Assembly: GCF_011038975.1 (NCBI RefSeq)
Contig: NZ_JAAKEC010000008.1
Coordinates: 62,001-126,000 of the forward strand
DNA length: 64,000 nucleotides
Source: Adlercreutzia sp. ZJ176
Lineage (GTDB): Bacteria; Actinomycetota; Coriobacteriia; Coriobacteriales; Eggerthellaceae
Direction of reading: 5' to 3'
A program made the position numbers and the translations under genes. Positions 1 to 7,367 of the stretch are shown in pieces. Position 1 is the stretch's first letter, and each line of letters starts with the position of its first letter. The notes beneath the pieces were generated by a model, which was not told the origin of the DNA, made no database searches, and saw only the letters and a list, made by a program, of their open reading frames with translations.

Positions 1-297
1 CTCGCCCAAGATGGACGGGATGAGGAAGCAGCCGTCCTGCTGCTTGGGGGCGTTCTCGAGCGCCACGCCTTGCGTGAAGCCCTCGCGCTCCACGTCCTCG
101 CGCATGACGTTGGACAAGTCGCCGATGGGGTGGAACGTGGGCTCGACGCCCGCGAGGTCGTATTCGGTGATGGGAGCCAGCGAGTCGATGATGGCGTTCA
201 GGTCAACCGTCATCTGCTTGACTTCCTCATCGTCGAGGCCGATGCGCGTGTATTCGGCGATGCCGCGCACATCATGCTCGGATAGGTGCTGTGTCAT
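1..297 (-). CDS. gatC: Asp/Glu-tRNA amidotransferase subunit C (partial)
   Basis: GatC is the small subunit of the GatCAB amidotransferase, which converts misacylated Glu-tRNA(Gln) or Asp-tRNA(Asn) to the amidated form in the cytoplasm. The 99 visible residues start MTQHLSEHDVRGIAEYTRIG and show the family layout: an N-terminal helical pair (LNAIIDSL) followed by the extended belt PTFHPIGDLSNVMREDV that wraps around GatA. The reading frame is open to the window edge, so the stop codon and presumably gatA lie outside. GatC proteins are usually 95-100 residues, so only a few codons are missing. A GAGG sequence about 11 nt before the ATG is the only visible ribosome binding site. Confidence 0.9.
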   Translation of the reverse strand, partial: MTQHLSEHDVRGIAEYTRIGLDDEEVKQMTVDLNAIIDSLAPITEYDLAGVEPTFHPIGDLSNVMREDVEREGFTQGVALENAPKQQDGCFLIPSILGE

Positions 298-359
298 GGT
301 TGGTCGGTCCTCTTTCGGATTGCTCATCGCCGCAGCGCGCGGCGGACTCATAGCAAACC

Positions 360-368
360 ATGATAGCA
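360..368 (-). promoter_or_regulatory. Extended -10 promoter element for gatC
   Basis: On the minus strand the sequence TTTGCTATCAT lies about 60 nt before the gatC start. TGC-TATCAT matches an extended -10 (TGn plus TATnAT). The identical 11-mer occurs before ychF, which argues that it is functional. No good -35 hexamer is seen. Confidence 0.4.
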
Positions 369-466
369 AACCCGCGAACCGATGAACCCGCACGTGGCGC
401 GCGCGTTAGAGATTTAACACGAAGCCGCGGCGGCGAGGGTCGCGCGGATCGCGCGCCGCGGCCACG

Positions 467-1783
467 TCACATCCCGAGCTCGCGCGCCGCGGCGGCGAGG
501 GTTGCGCGCGTGAGGGGCTCGCCGTGCGGCACGTGGGTGGCGAGGCAAGAGAAGCGCGGCTTGTCGGCGAGATAGGCGTCCGCGGGCAGGCCCGCCCGCG
601 CGGCGAGCGCGCGGGAGGAGGCGCGCACGTCGGCCTTGGCGAGCCCTGCGCGGCGCAACGGCGAGACGACGCCCGCCTCGTCAAGCGAGCGGAAGCCCGG
701 GCGGCGCGCCGGGTCGTCGCTCGCGTTGGTGCCGTCGGCGAGCACCGCAAAGCCGTCGGCGCGCGCCGCCTGCCAAATGCGCGCGAAGATGAAGCGCTTG
801 CAGAGGCGGCAGCGGTCGGGCGGGTTCGCGCAGATGTCGGCCTGGGAGAGCACGTCGGCCTCGATCACGCGCAGGGGCACGCCGACGCGCGCGGCCACCG
901 CGCGGGCGTCGACGAGCTCGAAGGCCGGCTGGAAGGCCGTGCTCACCAGGTACGCCCCCACCTCGCAGCCCGCCGCGCGCGCGGCCGCGAGCAGGTACGC
1001 CGAGTCGGTGCCGCCCGAGAAGGCCACCGCGAGCCGCGGGGTGCGCGCGAGAAACGCCTCAAGCGGCTCCGCGCCGAGGCGCTGCCCCTCCCCCACCCAC
1101 GCCGCGTCGGGGGCCACCGCGCGCTCTGCGGGATGCTCGATCACGCGCATGTCAAGCCGCAGCGTCTGCTCGACGATGCGCATGAGCACCTCGTCGCTCA
1201 CCTCGGGTTCCACCTTCAAGAGCCCCACCAGGCCGAACAGCACCACGCAGAACATCTCGCGCACGAGGTCGATCTCCACCTGGTGGTAGGCGGCGTACTC
1301 GGTGACGATGTGCTCGTTGATGCAGTCGACCGTCTCGCGCACGGCGCGCACGTCGAACGCGTCACGCTGCCCGAGCTCCTCGAGCACGCGGATCATGGGG
1401 CGCGGGCCGTCGGCGTCGTAGAGCGCGAGGCGCAGGGCGCGCACGCCCTTTTTGAGCGAGGCGGGCGTGTCGCCGAACACGCGCAGCTCGTTCCACACGA
1501 GCACCGTCTCCACGAGGTCGGCCACGTAGTCGTCGAGCACGGCGTCGATGACGGCCTGCTTGCTGGCGAAGTAGTAGTAGAACAGCTCGCGCGTGATGCC
1601 CGCCTCGGCGGCGATGGCCGTGACGGTGGTCGCGCGCACGCCGTCGCGCTCGAAGCACGCCCGCGCCGCCTGCATGATGTCGCCGGCCTGCCCGCCGAGC
1701 CGCACGACGGCCGCGTCCTTCTGCCGCCCCGTGATGCGCACGCGGCGGCCGCCATCCTGCGCACGGCAGGGACGCTCGGGCAT
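467..1783 (-). CDS. TetR-type regulator fused to LarE-like PP-loop sulfur transferase
   Basis: This 438-residue protein joins two domains not normally found together. Residues 35-82 are a TetR helix-turn-helix (TVTAIAAEAGITRELFYYYF), followed by a helical ligand/dimer domain to about residue 215. Residues 240-438 resemble LarE, the ATP-dependent enzyme that donates sulfur to the nickel-pincer cofactor of lactate racemase: PP-loop SGGTDS at 256-261, CRLCK at 325-329, DGTNASDD at 350, SPL...GLAKADVR, and FSCLATHVPHG at 411 with the cysteine that aligns by motif with the LarE sulfur donor. The LarE part stops some 60-70 residues short of the usual length. The start ATG has AAAGGAG 7 nt upstream, inside the end of the preceding gene, so the two are an operon. 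An in-frame upstream extension exists but has no ribosome site. Confidence 0.8.
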   Translation of the reverse strand: MPERPCRAQDGGRRVRITGRQKDAAVVRLGGQAGDIMQAARACFERDGVRATTVTAIAAEAGITRELFYYYFASKQAVIDAVLDDYVADLVETVLVWNELRVFGDTPASLKKGVRALRLALYDADGPRPMIRVLEELGQRDAFDVRAVRETVDCINEHIVTEYAAYHQVEIDLVREMFCVVLFGLVGLLKVEPEVSDEVLMRIVEQTLRLDMRVIEHPAERAVAPDAAWVGEGQRLGAEPLEAFLARTPRLAVAFSGGTDSAYLLAAARAAGCEVGAYLVSTAFQPAFELVDARAVAARVGVPLRVIEADVLSQADICANPPDRCRLCKRFIFARIWQAARADGFAVLADGTNASDDPARRPGFRSLDEAGVVSPLRRAGLAKADVRASSRALAARAGLPADAYLADKPRFSCLATHVPHGEPLTRATLAAAARELGM

Positions 1784-1799
1784 GGGCGGCTCCTTTCGG

Positions 1800-2762
1800 C
1801 TACTCGTTCTCCTCGACGACGCGTCGGTACGCCGCGGTGTCGGCGTAGATCTCGTCGGCAAGCGGGTTCAGCTTGGCGCGGCGGATGCGAACGACCTGCC
1901 ATGCGGCAAGCGCCACGTTCGACGCCAGCGCGACCAAGCTTACCACGAAAAACGCCGTGGGGTTGTGCGTGGTGGGAATGGGGGCCAGCACGTCAGCGAA
2001 CTGCGGGACCGTCATGACGAACATGATCCACAGCGCGAGCGTCTGCGCGCGATGCTGCAGCCACGCGCCCCGCTTGATGAAGAAGGTGGGGATGGTGCAG
2101 GCGAGCAGGAGCGCCAAGCCGCAGTAGGCGGAGTGGTCGGAGATGCAGTTGTAGGTGTAGGCGAAGTTCCACAGATCGTAGGCGATGATCCACGCCCAGA
2201 TCATGTCCGGCCAGATCATGTCGCGCGTTCGGTCCTTCGATATGATGATGCCGAACCAGCCGCAGATGGTGAGGATGTTCAGGATGCCCGCGATGCCGTT
2301 CATGATGTTCCACGGGCCGGAGATGGTCCACAGGTTGTCGACGGTGCCTCCCGCCCACAAGCCGAAGCTGAACACCTGGAAGTCGCGGACGACCGCCTCG
2401 GCGATGTTGACGGCCAGGATGAGCGGCGGGAAGCACAGCGCCCAGCGCTTCTCGTAGAGGTGGTGGACCTGGCCGTCCTTGCCCTTCCACGTGACGAAGC
2501 GCAGGGCCATGAACCCGAGGCAGCCCGCGAGCGCCGAGTAGGTCTTAACCCAGTTGAACCACGTGCCCGTGCCGTACTCGTTGCCGGGGGCGGCGGTGGT
2601 CGGCCACACGAATATCGTGAGGAGGACCGGCACGACGAGGAAGAGCGTGATGCCCGCCCAGGGCCTCACGCGCCCCAACTCGTTGAACGCCATCAGGGCA
2701 AAGAGAACGAACAGCCATATGGCCAAGTAGATCGGGTCTGCTGCCTGGTAGAGAACTCCCAT
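1800..2762 (-). CDS. Polytopic membrane protein, possibly DUF5692 family
   Basis: An integral membrane protein of 320 residues with about nine hydrophobic segments. Distinctive stretches are WPTTAAPGNEYGTGTWFNW near residue 53, GGTVDNLWTISGPWNIMNG in the middle, and YTYNCISDHSAYCG. The tail (about 45 residues) is charged and cytoplasmic-looking. I do not recognise a transporter signature; it resembles what I recall as the DUF5692 proteins of Eggerthellaceae, whose function is unknown. The start has AGGAAGGGG 7-8 nt upstream. It precedes the TetR-LarE gene by 16 nt and is probably co-transcribed, so it may export or sense something controlled by that regulator. Confidence 0.7.
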   Translation of the reverse strand: MGVLYQAADPIYLAIWLFVLFALMAFNELGRVRPWAGITLFLVVPVLLTIFVWPTTAAPGNEYGTGTWFNWVKTYSALAGCLGFMALRFVTWKGKDGQVHHLYEKRWALCFPPLILAVNIAEAVVRDFQVFSFGLWAGGTVDNLWTISGPWNIMNGIAGILNILTICGWFGIIISKDRTRDMIWPDMIWAWIIAYDLWNFAYTYNCISDHSAYCGLALLLACTIPTFFIKRGAWLQHRAQTLALWIMFVMTVPQFADVLAPIPTTHNPTAFFVVSLVALASNVALAAWQVVRIRRAKLNPLADEIYADTAAYRRVVEENE

Positions 2763-2847
2763 GCCCGCCCCTTCCTCTCGAATGGGGAGGCACGCGCTCC
2801 CCCTGACGGCTGGAGTGTAGCATCTGGGAGCAGGCGGAGTCTTTACA

Positions 2848-2880
2848 GAACGGGCCCGCCTGTAAACAGGCAGGCCCGGG
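2848..2880 (-). terminator. Hairpin after the aldo/keto reductase gene
   Basis: Arms GGGCCCGCCTG and CAGGCAGGCCC pair around a TAAA loop with one internal mismatch. It sits downstream of the minus-strand aldo/keto reductase gene. The T-tract is poor, so this is a weak or Rho-assisted terminator. Confidence 0.45.
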
Positions 2881-2987
2881 GAAACCGCAGGCAGCGATCG
2901 CCGTGCGCGGCGGCGCGGCAGGGGCCTCGGAAGCGGGCGCCCCTCAAGGCCGCCGCGGCAGGCAGCGGGCGCGGGCGCTCCGGCATT

Positions 2988-4214
2988 CTACTCGAACAGC
3001 GCGGCGGCGCGGGCGAGCTCGGACGTGATCGCGATGTGCTGCGGGCACACGCGCTCGCACGCCCCGCAGCCGACGCAGCTCGACGCGGGGTGCGCGCCGG
3101 TGCTCCACGCGTAGTTCTCCTTCGCGCGGCGCTCGTCGCCGAACTGCGCCATGATGTTCAGGCTCTCGAGCGCAGAGGGGATGCCGATGTGCTGCGGGCA
3201 GCCCTTCACGCAGTAGCGGCAGTCGGTGCACGGCACGGTGGGCGCGTCATCCAAGATGCCGCGCACGCGCTCGACCACGGCCGCCTCCTCGGCGGTCAGC
3301 GGCTTGAAGTCGCGCATGACGCCCACGTTCTCGCGCATCTGATCGATGTTCGACATGCCCGAGAGCACCGTGAGCACGCCGGGCAGCGACGCGGCGAAGC
3401 GCAGCGCCCACGAGGCGAGCGGAGCTGAGGGGTTCGCCTCGGTGAGCACGGCGCGCGCAGCGGGAGGCAGCTTCACGAGCGAGCCGCCCTTCACCGGCTC
3501 CATCACGATGACGGGCAGGCCGTGCGCGCGGGCCACCTCGTAGCACTTGCGCGACTCCACCTTGGGGTTCTCCCAGTCGGCGTAGTTGATCTGCAGCTGC
3601 ACGAAGTCCACCTCGGGATGCGCGGCGAGCAGCGCCTCAAGCGCTGCGGCTTTGTCGTGGATGGAGAAGCCCACGCGGCGGATGAGCCCCTCGGCCTTCT
3701 TCTGCTGCACGAACTCCCAGAGCCCGTAGTCCTCGAACTGCTGCGAGAGCTCGCCGCCGAGGTTGTGCAGCAGGTAGTAGTCGAAGTACCCCGCGCCCGT
3801 GCGCTCAAGCGAGATGTCGAGCATGCCGCGCGCCTCCGCGGCGCTCTTCGCCGCCCAGGCGGGCAGCTTGGTGGCCAGCTGGAAGCTCTCGCGCGGGTAG
3901 CGGTCCACGAGCGCGCGCTTGATGGCGGGCTCCGACGCGCCGTCGTGGTAGGTGAACGCCGTGTCGAAGTAGGAGAAGCCGGCGCCCATGAACTCGTCGA
4001 CCATGGCGCACACCTGCTCGACGTCGATGGGCTCCCCGCCCCGGTCGGTCGCCTCGCCGATGTTGCGCGCGCTGCCGCTCGCGCAGACCGGCAGCCGCAT
4101 GAGCCCGAACCCCAGCTTCTTGATGCCAGCGCCGGCGCCGCTTCGGGCGTCGGGTGCGACACCTGCGGCGCCGTCCCGGATGCCAGCCGCAATGCCAGTC
4201 GTAACGTCAGCCAT
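2988..4214 (-). CDS. Aldo/keto reductase with C-terminal double [4Fe-4S] ferredoxin domain
   Basis: A 408-residue cytoplasmic oxidoreductase. The N-terminal 300 residues are an aldo/keto reductase barrel with the expected elements: FDTAFTYHDG (the tyrosine in YHDG is the likely acid), KLPAW with the partner lysine, DYYLLHNLG, and FVQLQINYADWENP. The C-terminus carries two ferredoxin motifs, CTDCRYCVKGCP and CVGCGACERVCP, which bind two [4Fe-4S] clusters. This family is widespread in anaerobes; the substrate is unknown. The first residues of the mature reading (TGIAAGIRDGAAGVAPDARS) are a low-complexity leader before the conserved start of the barrel. GGGAGGAGC precedes the ATG at good spacing. 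Confidence 0.9.
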   Translation of the reverse strand: MADVTTGIAAGIRDGAAGVAPDARSGAGAGIKKLGFGLMRLPVCASGSARNIGEATDRGGEPIDVEQVCAMVDEFMGAGFSYFDTAFTYHDGASEPAIKRALVDRYPRESFQLATKLPAWAAKSAAEARGMLDISLERTGAGYFDYYLLHNLGGELSQQFEDYGLWEFVQQKKAEGLIRRVGFSIHDKAAALEALLAAHPEVDFVQLQINYADWENPKVESRKCYEVARAHGLPVIVMEPVKGGSLVKLPPAARAVLTEANPSAPLASWALRFAASLPGVLTVLSGMSNIDQMRENVGVMRDFKPLTAEEAAVVERVRGILDDAPTVPCTDCRYCVKGCPQHIGIPSALESLNIMAQFGDERRAKENYAWSTGAHPASSCVGCGACERVCPQHIAITSELARAAALFE

Positions 4215-4246
4215 GATGAGCTCCTCCCAAAGCCGCGCGCCAAACC

Positions 4247-5320
4247 CTATACGTTGAACTTGAAGTGCATGACGTCGCCGTCCTGGACGACGTACTCCTT
4301 GCCCTCCTGGCGAAGCTTGCCCGCGTCACGGCAGCCCTTCTCGCCGCCGAGCGCCACGTAGTCCTCGAAGCTGGCCGTCTCGGCCTTGATGAAGCCGCGC
4401 TCGAAGTCGGTGTGGATCACGCCGGCGGCTTGCGGGGCCTTCGCGCCGACGGGAACGGTCCACGCGCGCGTCTCGGTGACGCCGCTCGTGAAGTAGCTCT
4501 GGAGCCCGAGCAGGTGGTACGCCTCGCGGATGAGGCGCGCCAGGCCGCTCTCGGACAGCCCGAGCACCTCCATGTACTCGGCGGCCTCCTCCGGGTCCAT
4601 CTCGGCGAGCTCGGCGATGTCGGCCTCGACCTTCGCGCAGATGGGCACGGGGACGCAGCCGTCGATCTCGGGCAGCTCGGCGTCGACGGCGTCCTCGTCG
4701 ACGTTCGCGATGTAGAGCATCGGCTTCATCGTGAGCAGGTGCAGCTCGTAGATGGCCGCGGCGTCCTCCTCCGAGAGGCCGAGCGTGCGCGCGCGGTGGC
4801 CTTCGTTGAGGCCCTCGAGCGCGCGGCGCGCCACCTCGAGCTTGCGCGCGCCCGCCTTGTCGCGCTTGGCCTCCTTCTCGAGGCGCGGGACTGCCTTCTC
4901 GAGCGTGGCGATGTCGGCCAGGATGAGCTCGGTCTTGATGGTCTCCACGTCGCTTAGCGGGTCGACGCGCCCGGCCACGTGCGTGACGTCCGGGTCGCCG
5001 AAGAAGCGCACCACCTCGGCGATGGCGTCGGTTTCGCGGATGTTCGCGAGGAACTGGTTGCCGAGGCCCTCGCCCTGGCTGGCGCCCGCCACCAAGCCCG
5101 CGATGTCCACGAACTCGACGGTCGCCGGCACGATCTTGGCCGGGTTGTCGATGGCGGCCAGCGCGTCGAGGCGCGCGTCGGGCACCGGCACGATGCCGAC
5201 GTTGGGCTCGATGGTGGCGAACGGGTAGTTGGCGGCCAGGCCGCCCTTGTTGGTGAGCGCGGTGAACAGCGTGGACTTGCCCACGTTGGGCAGCCCGACG
5301 ATACCGATGGAGAGGGACAC
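4247..5320 (-). CDS. ychF: Redox-regulated ribosome-binding ATPase YchF
   Basis: YchF (OLA1 family) is a P-loop ATPase of the OBG GTPase group that binds the ribosome and acts in stress responses. The 357-residue protein begins with the G1 motif [11 protein letters not shown], followed by [12 protein letters not shown], the G3 motif [10 protein letters not shown], and the NVDE element that replaces NKxD and explains ATP preference. The C-terminal TGS-like domain ends [18 protein letters not shown], the usual ending. I place the start at a GTG with AAGGAG 5 nt upstream; the longer in-frame extension is GC-rich and not conserved. It is a monocistronic gene with its own extended -10 promoter. 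Confidence 0.95.
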   Translation of the reverse strand: MSLSIGIVGLPNVGKSTLFTALTNKGGLAANYPFATIEPNVGIVPVPDARLDALAAIDNPAKIVPATVEFVDIAGLVAGASQGEGLGNQFLANIRETDAIAEVVRFFGDPDVTHVAGRVDPLSDVETIKTELILADIATLEKAVPRLEKEAKRDKAGARKLEVARRALEGLNEGHRARTLGLSEEDAAAIYELHLLTMKPMLYIANVDEDAVDAELPEIDGCVPVPICAKVEADIAELAEMDPEEAAEYMEVLGLSESGLARLIREAYHLLGLQSYFTSGVTETRAWTVPVGAKAPQAAGVIHTDFERGFIKAETASFEDYVALGGEKGCRDAGKLRQEGKEYVVQDGDVMHFKFNV

Positions 5321-5378
5321 GAGAACTCCTTGCCGTAGGCGGCCGCCCCATGCGGCCGCTTGATTGGGAATGACGCCT

Positions 5379-5387
5379 ATGATAGCA
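5379..5387 (-). promoter_or_regulatory. Extended -10 promoter for ychF
   Basis: TTTTGCTATCAT on the minus strand, about 60 nt upstream of the GTG start. TGC before TATCAT gives an extended -10. The element abuts the T-tract of the upstream terminator, so termination and initiation signals share bases. Confidence 0.5.
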
Positions 5388-5418
5388 AAAGCGGCCTCCC
5401 CGCGCAGGGAGGCCGCTT
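5387..5418 (-). terminator. Intrinsic terminator of the NSS transporter gene
   Basis: Perfect 12-bp stem (AAGCGGCCTCCC with GGGAGGCCGCTT) around a short CGCGCA loop, followed on the minus strand by TTTT. It closes the transporter transcript immediately before the ychF promoter. Confidence 0.75.
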
Positions 5419-5572
5419 CGTCAGGCGGGAAAAGCCCCGGGCGCAGCCGGGGAGGCCGGGCGGCCCGCAAGCCCGCAAGCTCCGCGCAGGCTGCAAGCCC
5501 GCAGGCGCCGGGGAGGCCGGACAGGCCGCAGGCGCCGCGCAACCCGCGCGCCGCGCGGGCGCGCCGCGGCGG

Positions 5573-6973
5573 CTACAGCGTGATGAGGCCCATCGTGTTC
5601 ATCACGTAGGCCACGAGGATCACCACCACGAACACCGGCGCGATGTACTTGATCATCACGACGAACAGCTTCTCGGCGGCGAACTTGCTCGACTGCTTCA
5701 CCTCGGAGATGATGACCTGCGGCTTGATGATCCAGCCCACGAAGACGCACGTGAGCAGCGCCACGATGGGCATCATGATGGTGTTGGACAGAAAGTCGAA
5801 GAAGTCGAGCAGCTGCGCGTCCTGGTACTCGCCGATGCCGAAGACCGAGTACATGAGGTCGACCGACAGCAGGTTGTTGTAGCCCATGTTCACGATGATG
5901 CCCACCACGACGACGAACACCGAGCACGTGGCGATGGCGAACGTGCGGCCGCGCTTGGCGCCGTCCTCCACGATGGAGACGAGCGTCTCGAACAGCGAGA
6001 TGCAGCTCGTGAGCGCCGCGAAGAACACAAGCGCGAAGAACGCGAAGCCCACGGCGTTCGCCGCGAAGCCGAAGCCCTCGAACACCTGGGGGAGCACGCC
6101 GAACATGAGGCCCGGGCCGGCCTTGGTGGCCACGGCCTCGGCGCCGCCCTGCACGGCCACGGCCGCCGGGATGATCATGAAGCCCGCGAGGATGGCGATG
6201 CCCGTGTCGAACACCTCGATGCGGCGCACGGAGTGCTCGAGGTCCTCGTCCTTCTGGAAGTAGGAGCCGTACGTGATCATGATGCCCATGGCCAGCGACA
6301 GGCTGAAGAACATCTGCCCCATGGCCGCCACCACGAGCTCCACGCTGAACTTCGAGAAGTCGGGGATGAGGTAGTACGCCACGCCGTCAAGCGCGCCGGG
6401 CAGCGTGAGCGAGAAGGCCGAGATGCCGACGGCCATCACGATGAGGGCGATCATGAGCACCTTGTTCACGCGCTCGATGCCGCGCTTCACGCCGAGGGCG
6501 ACCACGACCACCACCAAGGCGATGAACACGAGCATCCACGCGTACGTCTCGGGGTTCTGCAGGATGAAGCCGGTGAAGTAGTCCTCCCCTGCGATGACGC
6601 TGGCCGGCTCGAACAGGTAGGCCGCCATGTACTTGGTCACCCAGCCGCCGATCAGCGCGTAGTACGGCGTGATGATGAAGGGGACCGCGCTGGCGAGGAT
6701 GCCGATGATCGCGTACTTCTTGCCGAAGCACTTGAACGCGCCGATGGCGCTCTGGCCCGTCCGGCGCCCGAGCGCCGTCTCGGCCATCATGAGCGCGAAG
6801 CCGAACGTCACCACCAGGATGACGTAGACCAGAAGGAACGCGCCGCCGCCGTACTTGGCGGCCAGGTACGGGAAGCGCCACATGTTCCCCAAGCCGACCG
6901 CCGAGGCGGCTGCGGCCAGGATGAACGCCCACTTGCCAGACCAGCTGGCGCGGGCCGTCTCTTTTGTAGCCAT
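5573..6973 (-). CDS. Sodium-dependent transporter, neurotransmitter:sodium symporter (SNF/NSS) family
   Basis: A 466-residue inner-membrane symporter of the LeuT fold that couples sodium entry to uptake of amino acids or related compounds. The family hallmark SAVGLGNMWRFPYLAAKYGG lies in transmembrane helix 1, and about 11-12 hydrophobic helices follow, matching the bacterial members with 11-12 helices. FSLSLAMGIMITYGSYFQKD in the middle corresponds to helix 6-7. The substrate cannot be told from sequence. No partner gene is adjacent; it ends in a clear intrinsic terminator and starts from a leader with TATAAT about 120 nt upstream. Confidence 0.92.
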   Translation of the reverse strand: MATKETARASWSGKWAFILAAAASAVGLGNMWRFPYLAAKYGGGAFLLVYVILVVTFGFALMMAETALGRRTGQSAIGAFKCFGKKYAIIGILASAVPFIITPYYALIGGWVTKYMAAYLFEPASVIAGEDYFTGFILQNPETYAWMLVFIALVVVVVALGVKRGIERVNKVLMIALIVMAVGISAFSLTLPGALDGVAYYLIPDFSKFSVELVVAAMGQMFFSLSLAMGIMITYGSYFQKDEDLEHSVRRIEVFDTGIAILAGFMIIPAAVAVQGGAEAVATKAGPGLMFGVLPQVFEGFGFAANAVGFAFFALVFFAALTSCISLFETLVSIVEDGAKRGRTFAIATCSVFVVVVGIIVNMGYNNLLSVDLMYSVFGIGEYQDAQLLDFFDFLSNTIMMPIVALLTCVFVGWIIKPQVIISEVKQSSKFAAEKLFVVMIKYIAPVFVVVILVAYVMNTMGLITL

Positions 6974-7095
6974 GATGTTACTCCGTTCGTCTCACGTCGG
7001 CGCAGCGCGCCAACCCCTTGCGGAGCACCGACCTCCCCACGCGTCTTGCGCGAAGGTGCGCGCGGACGAAGGTGCTCGAGATATAAAGCCACCAG

Positions 7096-7101
7096 ATTAT
7101 A
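7096..7101 (-). promoter_or_regulatory. -10 hexamer for the NSS transporter
   Basis: Consensus TATAAT preceded by GCCGC, about 120 nt before the start codon; no matching -35 at 17 nt. Confidence 0.4.
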
Positions 7102-7325
7102 GCGGCGAATGGGCTCGCGCGCGTCCAGGTTGCCAAACATTTTCGAAACGGGTCCGCAGGCGGTCGGGACGTGCGGGGCGTACGCGCGGGTGAGCGGGCA
7201 ACGCAGGCAGGGGCGCGACCCACGCGCAACGTGCGCGCAAACCCCTCCAACCTATGCGCATTGCATGACGCGCCGCCGCAGCGGCGGCCGCGCGCGGTAT
7301 CATGGAGACTTGCGAAAAGACAAGA

Positions 7326-7345
7326 GGCCCGCCTTGGGGCGGGCC
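7326..7345 (+). promoter_or_regulatory. GC hairpin in the asnB leader
   Basis: GGCCCGCC and GGCGGGCC form a perfect 8-bp stem with a TTGG loop, ending 5 nt before the GAAGGAG ribosome site. It is too close to the start to be an ordinary terminator for another gene and may modulate asnB translation or serve as an attenuator. Confidence 0.4.
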
Positions 7346-7367
7346 CCGGCGAAGGAGCTTGCAAGCT

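Larger units (their letters stand above)
6974..7367. other. Divergent promoter region between transporter and asnB
   Basis: This gap holds the leaders of two divergent genes. For the minus-strand transporter, GCTATAATCTGG puts a TATAAT at 7096-7101. For asnB, TATCAT lies at 7298-7303 just after a near-perfect palindrome GCCGCCGC-A-GCGGCGGC (7272-7288), a possible operator. No open reading frame here is convincing. Confidence 0.45.

Noticed and set aside
524-2017. Long plus-strand open frame opposite the TetR-LarE gene (nearly 500 codons)
   Set aside because: It is a shadow caused by high GC: composition is rich in R, H, A and V with no domain or ribosome site, and it crosses the boundary between two well-supported minus-strand genes.
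7326-7345. asnB leader hairpin as a T-box or riboswitch
   Set aside because: It is too small and lacks any T-box specifier or conserved sequence; only a simple GC stem can be supported.
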